Source: LMUY01 sp965199095
GTDB taxonomy: Bacteria > Pseudomonadota > Alphaproteobacteria > Acetobacterales > Acetobacteraceae
Assembly (NCBI GenBank): GCA_965199095.1
Contig: CBDAQM010000006.1
Coordinates: 1,284,841-1,348,840, forward strand
Reading direction: 5' to 3'
Length of the DNA stretch: 64,000 bases
The notes under the pieces were generated by a model. That model was not told where the DNA came from. It worked only from the letters and a program-made list of their open reading frames with translations, and did not search any database. Shown here in pieces: positions 46,393 to 55,229 of the stretch. Position 1 is the stretch's first letter, and each line of letters begins with the position of its first letter. The translations under genes were made by a program, and so were the position numbers.

Positions 46393-47199
46393 TCACTCGT
46401 TGTTGGCGGCGGCGCGTTGCACCTCGTGCTCGATCAGGCGCCAGATGCGGTCCACGAGTCCGGCGAAGCCGGCCGTGCGCTTGACGTCCAGCAGGCGCGG
46501 TCGCGGGAGGTCGATAGGGATTTCCTCCCGCACCGTCCCGGGCCGCGCGCTGAACACTACCACCCGGTCAGACAGATAGATCGCTTCGTCGATCTGGTGC
46601 GTGATCAGCAACACCGTTGTGCCGCTCTGCTGCCAGATACGCAACAACTCGGCCTGCATGACCTCGCGGGTCTGGGCGTCCAGTGCGGCAAAGGGCTCGT
46701 CCAGCAGCAGGATGCGCGGGTTGACGGCGAGCGCCCGCGCCACGTTCACCCGCTGCCGCATCCCGCCGGAGAGTTGATGAGGGTAGTGTGATTCGAACCC
46801 GTGCAGCCCGGCCATCTCGATGAAGCGTTGCGCGGTCGCCGCTGCGTCGCGGCGGCGGACGCCGTTGACGCGCAGGCCGTAAGCGACGTTGTCCGTCACG
46901 GTGCGCCAGGGTAGCAGCCCGTCCTGCTGGAACACCATGGCGCGGTCACGTCCGGGCCGGGTCACCGCGGTGCCGGCGACGCGTACGATGCCGGCGGATG
47001 CCGGCAACAGGCCGTCGATAATCCGCAGCAGGGTGGACTTGCCGCTGCCGCTGGCGCCGACGATCGACACGAACTCGCCTTCCGCCACGGACAGCGAAAT
47101 ATCCCGCAGCGCCTCGATCGGTGGCTGGCGCGGGCGCTGGAAGGTCTTGCTGATTCCCGTCACGGCAAGCGCCGTGCTGCGGGCCGGGATGCCCGTCAT
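46393..47199 (-). CDS. ABC transporter ATPase, nitrate/taurine/thiamin-precursor type
   Basis: 268 residues from the ATG at 47199, which overlaps the permease stop (ATGA). Walker A GASGSGKST, Q-loop MVFQQDGLLPW, signature LSGGMRQRVN, Walker B ILLLDEPFAALD and switch His in LLITHQIDEA are all present. A longer frame to 47235 exists but lies inside the permease gene. It powers uptake together with the permease and the binding protein of the same operon. Confidence 0.93.
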   Translation of the reverse strand: MTGIPARSTALAVTGISKTFQRPRQPPIEALRDISLSVAEGEFVSIVGASGSGKSTLLRIIDGLLPASAGIVRVAGTAVTRPGRDRAMVFQQDGLLPWRTVTDNVAYGLRVNGVRRRDAAATAQRFIEMAGLHGFESHYPHQLSGGMRQRVNVARALAVNPRILLLDEPFAALDAQTREVMQAELLRIWQQSGTTVLLITHQIDEAIYLSDRVVVFSARPGTVREEIPIDLPRPRLLDVKRTAGFAGLVDRIWRLIEHEVQRAAANNE

Positions 47200-47972
47200 T
47201 GGTGGCGCCAGGGGGCTAGGCGCCGTTCGAGCCACTCGAAGAACAGGCTGCCGAACAGGCCCAGCAAGCCGAGCAGGATGACGTAGGCCAACAGCGTGGC
47301 GGTGGCGAAGGTCTGCTCCGCCGCCAGGATGGCGAAGCCGAAGCCGGCGAAGGAGCCGAAGAACTCTGCCACGATGATGCCGACCAGGGCCCGTGCCCAG
47401 GCAACGCGCACGCCGCTGACGATGAAGGGCAGCGCGAAGGGCAGCGTGACGGTGGTGAAAACCTGCCAGCCGGAGGCGTTGTAGGACCGCGCCACCTCAA
47501 TCAACTGCCGTTCGGTCGAGCGCAGGCCCACCTCCGTCGTCACCAGGATCGGGAACACGGCGACCAGTGTCACGATGACGAATTTGGACGCGAATCCCAG
47601 CCCAAGCCAGGCGATGAACAACGGCGCCAGCGCCACGATCGGAACGGAATACATCGCGGTCATCACCGGGCCGAGAGTGAGCGAGACGAGCCGGCTGGAC
47701 GAGAGCATCAGGCCGAGCGCGATGCCGATGATCGCCGCGACGGGGAACGACGCCGCCACCGCCGTGATCGTCGCGACGGCGTTGGTCCACAGGTCGCCTG
47801 ACCGAGCCTCCCGCAGCAATGCGACGGCAACGTCGCCCGGCGGTACAAGCAGCAGGCGGTTGGTGACCACGGTCGTCGCGAGAACCTGCCAAAGGACCAG
47901 CACCACCAGGATCGACAGCGTGATGCGGGTGGCTGCGGCGGGCCGCGTGCTGCTTTCCAGGAAGGCCCGCAC
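47196..47972 (-). CDS. ABC transporter permease, NitT/TauT-type
   Basis: 258 residues with about six membrane helices (ITLSILVVLVLWQVLATTV to LLAYVILLGLLGLFGSLF). The coupling-helix region is EVARSYNASGWQVFTTVTLP, the EAA motif of this family, and PIVALAPLFIAWLGLG is also characteristic. It follows the amidohydrolase gene by six bases and overlaps the ATPase start. Substrate unknown, probably the compound hydrolysed by the neighbouring enzyme. Confidence 0.93.
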   Translation of the reverse strand: MRAFLESSTRPAAATRITLSILVVLVLWQVLATTVVTNRLLLVPPGDVAVALLREARSGDLWTNAVATITAVAASFPVAAIIGIALGLMLSSSRLVSLTLGPVMTAMYSVPIVALAPLFIAWLGLGFASKFVIVTLVAVFPILVTTEVGLRSTERQLIEVARSYNASGWQVFTTVTLPFALPFIVSGVRVAWARALVGIIVAEFFGSFAGFGFAILAAEQTFATATLLAYVILLGLLGLFGSLFFEWLERRLAPWRHQ

Positions 47973-47978
47973 CGTCCG

Positions 47979-49382
47979 CTACGCCGCGGCGGCCGCGATC
48001 ACGTCCTGGCGCGCGAGGGCCTGCGCCGCCAGCCCGCGCTGGGCCGTCACCATCCCGTTCAGGTAGACCGTGCGGCCACGCAGGATGGTCCGCATCGGCT
48101 TGCCGTGCAGCACGCGCCCGGCATAGGGGCTCCAGCCGACCAGGCTCAAGACATCCTGGTTGCGGATTTCATACGACATATCGCGGTCCACCAGCACCAG
48201 GTCGGCGTCCAGCCCTGGTTCGATCGCGCCCTTCTTGGCCAGCCGGAACAGCCGGGCTGGGCCGGTGCTGCATGCTTCAACGATGCGCTCCAGGCTGATC
48301 TTCCCCTCGCGGGCCGCATTGAGGAACATGCTGAGGTAGAACTGGGTCGAGGGTGTTCCGGTATGCGCCTTCCAACCGTCCTGCCAGCCGACCTCTTTCT
48401 CGTCGCGCGTGTGGGGGGCATGGTCGGTCGCGACGATGTCGATCGTGCCGTCGTTGAGGCCCTCCCACAGGCTGGGGACGTTCTTCTCCGGCACCCAGTA
48501 GGAGAGTGCGTAGGATCCCAGCCGCTCGATCGCGGCCCAGTCGCAGCCGAGGAACAGCGCCCACGGATTGATCTCGCAGGTCACCCGCTGGCCGGCCTTC
48601 TTGGCCTGGCGAATGAGGTCCACGCTGCCGGAGGTCTGCGTGTGCAGGATGTGCAGGTGGCACCCGGCGGCGCGCTGCAGGCGCAGCAGGGTGGCGATCG
48701 CGGTCTCCCAGATCACGCCGTCATGGGCGGCGTAGGCTTTGGCGTAGGCCAGCGCGTCCCGCTCCCCGCGGTCCCAATACTCCTTCTCGATCACGTCCAT
48801 CAGCGCCTGGTCGTGCGGGTGGACCATCAGCGGGATGTCCAGCGCGGCGCATTTCTGCATGATCGACAGCAGGCGACCGTGGTCGTGCACGCCGATGCCG
48901 GGCATGTGCGGGTAGTTCCGCCCGGTGTCCACCACCATGAAAATCTTGAACGCGGCGATGCCGGTCGCGACCATCTTGCTCATCTCGTCCGGGATGGTCG
49001 GGGCCGGATTGAAGCTCCAATCCACCAGCGCGTTCTCGCGGTAGAGGGCGTATTGGCGCTCCAGCAGCTCCAGCGAGTTCGGCGGCGGGTTGACGTTCGG
49101 CATGCCGACGCTGGTGGTCACGCCGCCGGCGGCGCATTGCATGGTCGCGGTGTAGATCGTGTCCTTGTACTCGAATCCCGCCTCCGATCCTTGGCGATGG
49201 TGGGAGTGCATGTCGACGATGCCCGGCATGATCGTCAGCCCCGCCGCGTCGATCACGGTGGCGGCGCCCGGCTCCGCGCCCGGTTCGAAGATGCCGGCGA
49301 TCGTCTCGCCCTTGATCCCGATCGAGCCGTGATAGCGACGGGACGCGGTGACGATCAGGCCGTTCTTGATGATGGTGTCCAT
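47979..49382 (-). CDS. cyclic amidohydrolase (dihydropyrimidinase/allantoinase/dihydroorotase-like)
   Basis: 467 residues of the amidohydrolase superfamily. Metal ligands: DMHSHH (the DxHxH motif) near residue 57, the probable carbamylated Lys in AAFKIFMVV, the His in IPLMVHPHD and LHILHTQTS, and the Asp in IVATDHAPHTRDEKE. The binuclear metal centre opens cyclic amide rings such as hydantoins, dihydropyrimidines or allantoin; the exact substrate cannot be told from sequence. It lies between a metallochaperone gene and the transporter genes, with spacings of 21 and 6 bases. Confidence 0.9.
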   Translation of the reverse strand: MDTIIKNGLIVTASRRYHGSIGIKGETIAGIFEPGAEPGAATVIDAAGLTIMPGIVDMHSHHRQGSEAGFEYKDTIYTATMQCAAGGVTTSVGMPNVNPPPNSLELLERQYALYRENALVDWSFNPAPTIPDEMSKMVATGIAAFKIFMVVDTGRNYPHMPGIGVHDHGRLLSIMQKCAALDIPLMVHPHDQALMDVIEKEYWDRGERDALAYAKAYAAHDGVIWETAIATLLRLQRAAGCHLHILHTQTSGSVDLIRQAKKAGQRVTCEINPWALFLGCDWAAIERLGSYALSYWVPEKNVPSLWEGLNDGTIDIVATDHAPHTRDEKEVGWQDGWKAHTGTPSTQFYLSMFLNAAREGKISLERIVEACSTGPARLFRLAKKGAIEPGLDADLVLVDRDMSYEIRNQDVLSLVGWSPYAGRVLHGKPMRTILRGRTVYLNGMVTAQRGLAAQALARQDVIAAAAA

Positions 49383-49403
49383 GGTCTTTTCTCCGAAGGC
49401 CGC

Positions 49404-50429
49404 TCAGGCGGCAGGGCGGCGGGTGCGGATGATGCGGAACACCTCGGCCACGTAGTCGCGGGCCAGGTTGCGGGCGATGAACACGATGCGGGACCGGCGC
49501 AGGCCGTCGGGCCAGGCGCTGAGTTCCGTTGGCGGGCTGAACAGCCGTTGCACCGCTTGCACCACGATGGGCCGGTCGCGCCCGGCGATGTCCAGGATAC
49601 CCTTCACCCGCAGCAGGTCCGGACCATGGGCGCTGACCAGGGCGTCGAGCCAGGTGGCGACATGCTCCCAATGCAGCGGTTCGTCGAAAGTGAGGCCGAA
49701 CGAGCCGATCTCGGCATCGTGGCGGTTACGGTCATGCGCATGATGGTGGTGGCCGTGGTCCGTCTCGGCGGCGAGCCAGTCCCGCACCTGCTCCGGCCGC
49801 AACGCCGGGTCGTACAGGTCATCCGCGGCCAGCAGCGCGACGGGGGCTGGCGTCACGTCGCTGGACCGATGCTGCACGGCGCCGGGGTTCAACGCGGTCA
49901 ACCGTGCGGTGAGCGCGTCCAGCGTGTGGCTGATGAGGTCGGTCTTGGACAGGATGATCGCGTCGGCGACAGCCGCTTGCTTCACCGCTTCCCCGTGCCG
50001 GTCGAGCGTACTCATGCCCTGGACGGCATCGACCAGCGTCACGACCCGGTTCAGCCGATAGGCGCGCGCGACGGGAAAGGTCATCAGCGCCTGGATCACG
50101 GGGGCCGGATCGGCCAGCCCGGTTGTTTCGATCAGGACGCGGTCAAACTCCCGGATGTCGCCACGCGACCGCTTTTCCGCCAGGTCACGCAGCGTCTCCA
50201 CCAGGTCGCCGCGCACGGTGCAGCAGAGGCAGCCGGTGCTCAGTTCGATCGTGTTGTCGTTGCTGGACGCGATCAGCGCATTGTCGATGCCGATCTCGCC
50301 GAACTCGTTCACGATGACGGCGGCATTAGCCATGCCGGGGTCCCGCAGCCAAGCGTTCAGTACGGTGGTCTTGCCGCTCCCCAGGAAGCCGGTCAGCACC
50401 GCGACGGGAACGCGCGCGTCCACATCCAC
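49404..50429 (-). CDS. COG0523 (CobW/ZigA-like) metallochaperone GTPase
   Basis: 341 residues. Walker A TGFLGSGKTT at 13-22, the metal-binding CxCC in STGCLCCTV, a GTP-specificity motif SKTD, and a His-rich loop (HGHHHHAHDRNRHD). COG0523 proteins hand zinc or other metals to client enzymes; the adjacent binuclear amidohydrolase is the obvious client. The gene starts five bases after the binding-protein stop. Confidence 0.92.
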   Translation of the reverse strand: MDVDARVPVAVLTGFLGSGKTTVLNAWLRDPGMANAAVIVNEFGEIGIDNALIASSNDNTIELSTGCLCCTVRGDLVETLRDLAEKRSRGDIREFDRVLIETTGLADPAPVIQALMTFPVARAYRLNRVVTLVDAVQGMSTLDRHGEAVKQAAVADAIILSKTDLISHTLDALTARLTALNPGAVQHRSSDVTPAPVALLAADDLYDPALRPEQVRDWLAAETDHGHHHHAHDRNRHDAEIGSFGLTFDEPLHWEHVATWLDALVSAHGPDLLRVKGILDIAGRDRPIVVQAVQRLFSPPTELSAWPDGLRRSRIVFIARNLARDYVAEVFRIIRTRRPAA

Positions 50430-50434
50430 TGTCG

Positions 50435-51406
50435 CTATTTCCCCTCGACGAAGCTCGGGTCGTAGTAGCTCTGCAACTTGAACGGCAACGGCGTCTCGGT
50501 CGAGCCATTCACCGCAGCATCGATGGTGACGATGTCCTCCAGCCCGGTCTGCGTGACTGCCAGGTCGGGCGGCACGGCCTTCATGTCTTTGATGATGAAA
50601 TCATAGGATGCTTCGCACACATCGTGGCCCGCGTTGGTGGCGGTGGCCAGGATGTCCACCGTGGCCTCGCGATTTTGCGGATCGTTCATCCACGCCGCCG
50701 CGCGTTTCATGGCCTGCGTCAGCGCCACGGCCGCAGCGTGGTTCTTCGCCGCCCAAGCCCGGTTGAAGATCAGCGGCGTCTCGACATAGGGATCGCGATA
50801 GGCAGCGAGTGCGTGGAAACCGCCCTGCTCGGCCAAGGTGTCGAACGGGGCCAGCAGCAATGCTGCCTCGATTTGGTTGTTCTGCAAGGCCAAGATTCGG
50901 TCGCGCGAGTTCGCAATGGAGACGAGCTTGAGGCTCGCCGGGTCGCCGCCACCTTGCTTGACCATGTAACGCAGCAAATCCGCGGTGCCGCCGCGCACCG
51001 CGCCGGCGGTCACCGGCTTGCCGTCCAGGTCATGCGTGCCGGTGATCGTAGCCGGCGCGTAGAGCCGCAGGACAGCCTTGTCCAGGACGGCGCCGGCCAC
51101 GACGATCGGCGCTCCCCTGTCGATGGCGCGGATGACGAGATCGCCCAGCGAAAGCCCGGCCGCCACGCTGCCGCTGGAGACCGCCTGCAACAATGCAGGG
51201 CTGTCCGCAACCCGCAACTCGTGGACGGTTACACCGGCCTGGGTGTAGAACCCCTGTTTCTCGGCGACGAGGTGCACCCAGAGCAACGCACTCGGCGCAA
51301 GCATCGCAACGCCCACGTCCTGCGGCGGTGTCTGCGCGCGGGACGCCGGGGCCGATCCTGCCAGGAGGCCGAGCAGGACTATCGAGGTGAGCGGGATGCG
51401 GACCAT
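50435..51406 (-). CDS. ABC transporter substrate-binding protein, NMT1/TauA-like
   Basis: 323 residues from the ATG at 51406, with a signal peptide (IVLLGLLAGSAPASRA, then Q). The mature N-terminus (GFYTQAGVTVHELRVADSP, then LLQAVSSGSVAAGLSLGD) is typical of periplasmic proteins serving NitT/TauT/ThiY-type importers. It is the promoter-proximal gene of a five-gene operon transcribed away from the IclR gene. Confidence 0.9.
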   Translation of the reverse strand: MVRIPLTSIVLLGLLAGSAPASRAQTPPQDVGVAMLAPSALLWVHLVAEKQGFYTQAGVTVHELRVADSPALLQAVSSGSVAAGLSLGDLVIRAIDRGAPIVVAGAVLDKAVLRLYAPATITGTHDLDGKPVTAGAVRGGTADLLRYMVKQGGGDPASLKLVSIANSRDRILALQNNQIEAALLLAPFDTLAEQGGFHALAAYRDPYVETPLIFNRAWAAKNHAAAVALTQAMKRAAAWMNDPQNREATVDILATATNAGHDVCEASYDFIIKDMKAVPPDLAVTQTGLEDIVTIDAAVNGSTETPLPFKLQSYYDPSFVEGK

Positions 51407-51467
51407 GCGGCAACTCCACACGCGATGACGCGACGATACGGTTGGTCGCTGCAGGCGGCAAGTAATT

Positions 51468-51482
51468 TCGCAATACTTGCGA
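51468..51482. promoter_or_regulatory. perfect inverted repeat, candidate IclR operator
   Basis: TCGCAA-TAC-TTGCGA lies in the 111-base gap between the divergent binding-protein gene (start 51406) and the IclR gene (start 51518). The arms are six bases and perfectly complementary with a three-base centre, a size that suits IclR-family dimers. It is 36 bases from the regulator start and 62 from the operon start. Confidence 0.6.
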
Positions 51483-51517
51483 GTTTGTCGTTTTGCCGAT
51501 AAACGCTAATCGCGGTC

Positions 51518-52282
51518 ATGGCTGAGATAACGAGTCGCGCTCTCCGTCTGCTCCAACTGTTCAGCCCGGCACGGCCGCTCTGGACGGTAGAGCAGGTCGC
51601 CTCCGCATTGGAGGTCTCGATGAGCTCGGCCTATCGCTATGTGCAGGATTTGCTGGCGGCGGGATTTCTCGACCAGGTGCAAGGCGGCTACATGCTTGGG
51701 CCGGCTTTGATCGAACTGGACTACCTGATCCGGCAGCATGATCCGTTGATCCGGGCCGCGGCTCCTTTCATGCGCGCGCTCCTGCAGCAGACAACGCAGC
51801 AGGGTGCGGTCATCCTGTGCCGCCGGTTCCGCGACCGCGTCATGTGCATCCACCAGGAACACGGCGTCGAACCACACCGGGCTGCGGGATATGAGCGTGG
51901 CGTGGGCATGCCGCTGTTCGTCGGAGCGACCTCACGTGTGATCCTCGCCAACGAAGCGCCGCGCATCCAGCGCCGCATCTATCTGGAGAACGAGGAGGAC
52001 ATCCGCTCGAAGGGCGTGGTGTCGGGATGGAAGGAGTTCATCGCGCTCGCCGCGACCATCCGGCGGCAAGGCTATTGCGAGTCCGAGTCGGAGGTCACTC
52101 CGAATGTGAGGGGCATCGCCGCGCCGATCTTCCAGGGCGCCAAGTTGGCTGCTGCAGTCAGTCTTGTCGTCGACGTGTCCGTCCGCCCGTCGGAGCTGGC
52201 GCGCTGGCGCGATCGCGTCGTCGCCGCGGCACGGGATTTATCCGACACCCTGGCGATGGCGGCGCTGCCCATCGCCCGATGA
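51518..52282 (+). CDS. IclR-family transcriptional regulator
   Basis: 254 residues. The winged helix-turn-helix occupies residues 5-60 (SRALRLLQLFSPARPLWTVE, then VSMSSAYRYVQDLL). The effector domain runs from about 75 to 250 (VGMPLFVGATSRVILAN, and ESEVTPNVRGIAAPIF). Family members usually repress until a small effector binds. It is divergent from the amidohydrolase/transporter operon and very likely controls it. Confidence 0.92.
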   Translation: MAEITSRALRLLQLFSPARPLWTVEQVASALEVSMSSAYRYVQDLLAAGFLDQVQGGYMLGPALIELDYLIRQHDPLIRAAAPFMRALLQQTTQQGAVILCRRFRDRVMCIHQEHGVEPHRAAGYERGVGMPLFVGATSRVILANEAPRIQRRIYLENEEDIRSKGVVSGWKEFIALAATIRRQGYCESESEVTPNVRGIAAPIFQGAKLAAAVSLVVDVSVRPSELARWRDRVVAAARDLSDTLAMAALPIAR

Positions 52283-52516
52283 CAGGCGTCAGGCGACAGT
52301 GCTTTGGCAGTCTCGCCATGGCGGATCAGGCGCGCGTGGATGGACGCTCGCAGTCGGTCGAGTTCGGCCCGCCGGATGACTGCACCGTGATCCGCCGGGC
52401 TGCCTTACATTTAGATTCAGCCTCAATCCATGGTGAGAAGTCTTGTCTTGGGCCCTGAGGATGAAAAGCCGCCTGCCGCCCAATCTACCACCTGCAACCG
52501 AGACGGACCGAACTCC

Positions 52517-53191
52517 ATGCCCAAGCAGACCGCCCTCATCATTGGCGCCTCCCGTGGACTCGGCCTAGGTCTCGTGCGTGAGCTCTCAGCCCGGGGTTGG
52601 GACGTCATTGCCACGATCCGCCAGACCACCCCACCGGACGCGCTGGCAGAAATAGGTGTGCGGGTTGAGACCGTGGATTTCAATCACACCGGCGAAATTC
52701 TGCAGTTGCGGGACCGACTGGCGGGCACGTCCCTCGACCTGCTGTTCGTCAACGCCGGGATTTCCAACGGCCCTGAGGAGGTGCTGACGGACGTCAGCAC
52801 CGAGGATTTCGTCCGCGTCATGACCACCAACGCGCTGAGCCCGCTGCGCACGATCGAGGCGCTGGCCGAGTTGGTCACCCCCACGGGCACGATCGCCGCG
52901 ATGACGTCGGGATTGGGCAGTGTGGGCAACAACACGACCGGCAAGTGGGAGATCTATCGAGGCAGCAAGGCGGCGCTCAACACGTTCCTGCGCAGCTACG
53001 CCGTGCGTGCGGGCGGACAGCGGACGATCCTGGCCGTGGCGCCGGGCTGGGTGCGGACCGACATGGGGGGGCCGAACGCGATGCTGGACGTGGAGACGAG
53101 CGTTCGCGGCATGGTCGATATGCTCGCCGCCCGGGCTGGGCAAGGCGGAGTGGCCTACGTCAACTACCTGAACGAGACTGTCGCATGGTGA
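52517..53191 (+). CDS. short-chain dehydrogenase/reductase
   Basis: 224 residues from the ATG at 52517. Cofactor motif IIGASRGLGLG at 8-18, NAG at about 89, a Ser and the catalytic pair in YRGSKAALN (YxxSK), followed by PGWVRTDMGG. The fold is the small csgA/carbonyl-reductase-like type. Substrate unknown. The 3' end adjoins an IS701 remnant. The longer open frame to 52430 is less likely because the Rossmann strand begins right after the chosen start. Confidence 0.9.
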   Translation: MPKQTALIIGASRGLGLGLVRELSARGWDVIATIRQTTPPDALAEIGVRVETVDFNHTGEILQLRDRLAGTSLDLLFVNAGISNGPEEVLTDVSTEDFVRVMTTNALSPLRTIEALAELVTPTGTIAAMTSGLGSVGNNTTGKWEIYRGSKAALNTFLRSYAVRAGGQRTILAVAPGWVRTDMGGPNAMLDVETSVRGMVDMLAARAGQGGVAYVNYLNETVAW

Positions 53192-53388
53192 GGGGCGGAC
53201 GCCAGGCTGCACGCAACGACAGCCAGCGCAAGCCGCTGGTCTTGACGAAATGACCCTTGGAGGACCGCACCGGATCGCGATAGATGCCGCGTGCCTTGAT
53301 GCAGGCGCCCCAGCGGCGCTCGATGGTTTCGTCGATGCCCACCACCACCACCACCTCCTCGCCGTCCGGCAGCAACCGATCTATTATA

Positions 53389-54533
53389 TACCCCGACTCC
53401 CTGAAAATCCGTGCGGCCCCCCTTGCGAAAAGACGCGGGCTGGATTCTACGGGACCTCATGATCCGTCCCGGTTTCCTCGACAAACAATCCCGGCATGAC
53501 CTGATCGAGCTTGCTCGCGACGGGTCGGCCGCGCATCGCCTGGCCCGGCGTGCGAACGCGCTGGTTTTGCTGGACGACGGGATGAGCTGTGATGCGATCG
53601 CGAACGTCCTGTTTCTGGACGACGACACCATCCGCACCTGGCATCGGCTGTATCAGGAGGACGGGATCGAAGGGTTGGCCAGCTTCGGCCATGAGGGCAG
53701 CGCTTGCCGCCTGAGCGAGGCGCAGCAGGACCGGCTGAAAGGCTGGATCACCGCGACGCTGCCGCGCACGACGCGCGAAATCGGCGCCTGGATCGAGAAG
53801 GAATGCGGCATCGTGTATCAAGGCCGGTCTGGCCTGATCGCGCTGCTGCACCGGCTGGGCATGGAACACCGCAAGCCGAAAGCGGTGTCGCGCAAGCTCG
53901 ATCCGGCCAAGCAGGCCGCCTTCATCAAGGCTTATGAGGACCTGCTGAACCATCTGGCGGACGACGAAGCGGTGCTGTTCGGCGATGCCGTGCATCCGAC
54001 GCATGCGGTGCGGCCGGTGGGGTGCTGGGCGCCGAAAGAAACCCCCGTTGCCGTGGCGCAGACCAGCGGGCGCCAACGGCTGAACATTCATGGTGCGATC
54101 GACCTGGAGAGCGGGCAGACGCGGATGCTGGAAGCCCTGACGGTGGATGCGGCCAGCACGATCATGCTGCTGACGGCGATTGAGGCGATGTATCCAGGCA
54201 AACGGATGATCCATCTGTTCTTGGACAATGCCCGCTATCATCACGCCAAACGGGTGCAGGCCTGGCTGGCCGAGCCGGGTCGTCGGATCAAGCTTCACTT
54301 CATTCCTGCCTATTGCCCCCATCTCAACCCGATTGAACGGCTCTGGGCGTTGATGCACAAGCATGTCACCCACAACCGGTGCCACGAGAGGTTTGCTGAT
54401 TTCAGTGCCGCCATGCTGACGTTCCTCCGCGAGGAGGTGCCGCGGAAATGGAACCTCTACTGCGATCAGGTGTCGGACAACTTCCGCATCATCTCGCCTC
54501 AGGATTTTCGCATCCTCACGTGAACGGAGTATA
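53389..54533 (+). mobile_element. IS630 type b, complete
   Basis: About 1145 bp with ends TATACCCCGACTCC and, read inward, TATACTCCGTTCAC, inserted at a TA inside the IS701 remnant. Fragments of the same element occur at 45792-46075 and at the right edge of the window. Confidence 0.8.
53459..54523 (+). CDS. IS630 type b transposase
   Basis: 354 residues from the ATG at 53459 (MIRPGFLDKQSRHDLIELAR). Helix-turn-helix domain to residue 110, then the DDE core: VLFGDAVHPTHAVRP, MIHLFLDNARYHHAKRV and YCPHLNPIERLWALMHKH. A 16-codon extension upstream crosses the terminal repeat and is unlikely to be translated. The gene looks intact. Confidence 0.9.
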   Translation: MIRPGFLDKQSRHDLIELARDGSAAHRLARRANALVLLDDGMSCDAIANVLFLDDDTIRTWHRLYQEDGIEGLASFGHEGSACRLSEAQQDRLKGWITATLPRTTREIGAWIEKECGIVYQGRSGLIALLHRLGMEHRKPKAVSRKLDPAKQAAFIKAYEDLLNHLADDEAVLFGDAVHPTHAVRPVGCWAPKETPVAVAQTSGRQRLNIHGAIDLESGQTRMLEALTVDAASTIMLLTAIEAMYPGKRMIHLFLDNARYHHAKRVQAWLAEPGRRIKLHFIPAYCPHLNPIERLWALMHKHVTHNRCHERFADFSAAMLTFLREEVPRKWNLYCDQVSDNFRIISPQDFRILT

Positions 54534-54914
54534 GTGTGATAGTGTTCAACAACCGCCGCGCGACTGCCCGCTCGTCCCAGCGTGCCCGGCTGAGCACTTC
54601 GTGATAGCGGCGGAAGCCCGACTCGTCGGCCAACCCCATCACCCGCAAGATTTGGTTGACGGTGCGCTTGCCTTGGGCCAACACCGCGCCAGCCACCAAA
54701 ACCAGAACACGCGCCCAGACCGGAGCGGTGAAGAGGGCCGGAACACCGATAGCCAGGTGGCCAGGATGGATGGAACCAGATGCGGTCGGGCGCCGAGCCG
54801 GCGCCGGAGTGATGCGATGCCATCGCGGTCGTAGAATCGAAGTGGCACCCGCGCCGCAAGAGTCCCAATCGCCGATCGCGACATCCGCCGGCCAGGCGAT
54901 TTATCATCTCCGGC

Positions 54915-55228
54915 ATGGCCGATCCCATCATCGAACGCACCCAGAGCTTCGCCTGTCGCCGCGGCCTCCTGCGCGCCGAACGCCGCAACCGCGGCTACAC
55001 GCTCTATCGCGCGGCGTCCGGCGCGCCTGTCGCGCGGTTGCGTCAGACCAGCAAGGACGATCGGGTCGAGGTGCTCTATTGGTCCTTGTGGAAGGAGCGC
55101 TAGAGCAGCGCCGGGTCGTTCGGGCGAACCATCCTGCCAATTGATGACGCGCTCAAGTTCATTGCGTCGGGGGATATCTTCTGGGCGATCCAGTCGTCGT
55201 CCGCACGCGAAAAATTCGGAAAGTCAAG
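54915..55228 (+). pseudogene. small DUF3024-like protein gene with an in-frame TAG
   Basis: The frame MADPIIERTQSFACRRG, then GAPVARLRQTSKDDRVEVLY and WSLWKER ends at TAG 55101. It continues in the same frame as SAGSFGRTILPIDDALKFI and ASGDIFWAIQ, which looks like the natural C-terminus (a PLDEAL..I..D..FW-type ending). Trp (TGG) or another codon is expected at the stop. The protein would be about 100 residues; function unknown. Confidence 0.5.
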
Positions 55229-55229
55229 C

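Larger units (their letters stand above)
53192..54770 (-). pseudogene. IS701-like transposase remnant, interrupted by IS630 type b
   Basis: The N-terminal part is at 54770-54534 (HLVPSILATWLSVF, shifted, then AGAVLAQGKRTVNQILRVMG and SGFRRYHEVLSRARWDER). The catalytic part, LPDGEEVVVVVGIDETIER and IKARGIYRDPVRSSKGHF, is at about 53385-53195. The intervening IS630 has TA flanks. Both the beginning and the second half of the gene are missing. Confidence 0.7.

Noticed and set aside
48105..50465. Very long plus-strand ORF (786 codons)
   Set aside because: It is antisense to the amidohydrolase and COG0523 genes, rich in His, Arg and Gly as expected from a shadow of GC-rich coding DNA, and shows no motif.
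53447..54988. 513-codon minus-strand ORF across IS630 type b
   Set aside because: Antisense to the intact transposase, and it crosses the IS boundary.
3342..55103. Reassigned TAG codon
   Set aside because: The stops include TGA and TAA, the replaced residues differ (Gln, Trp, Tyr), and genuine genes such as scpA end at TAG.
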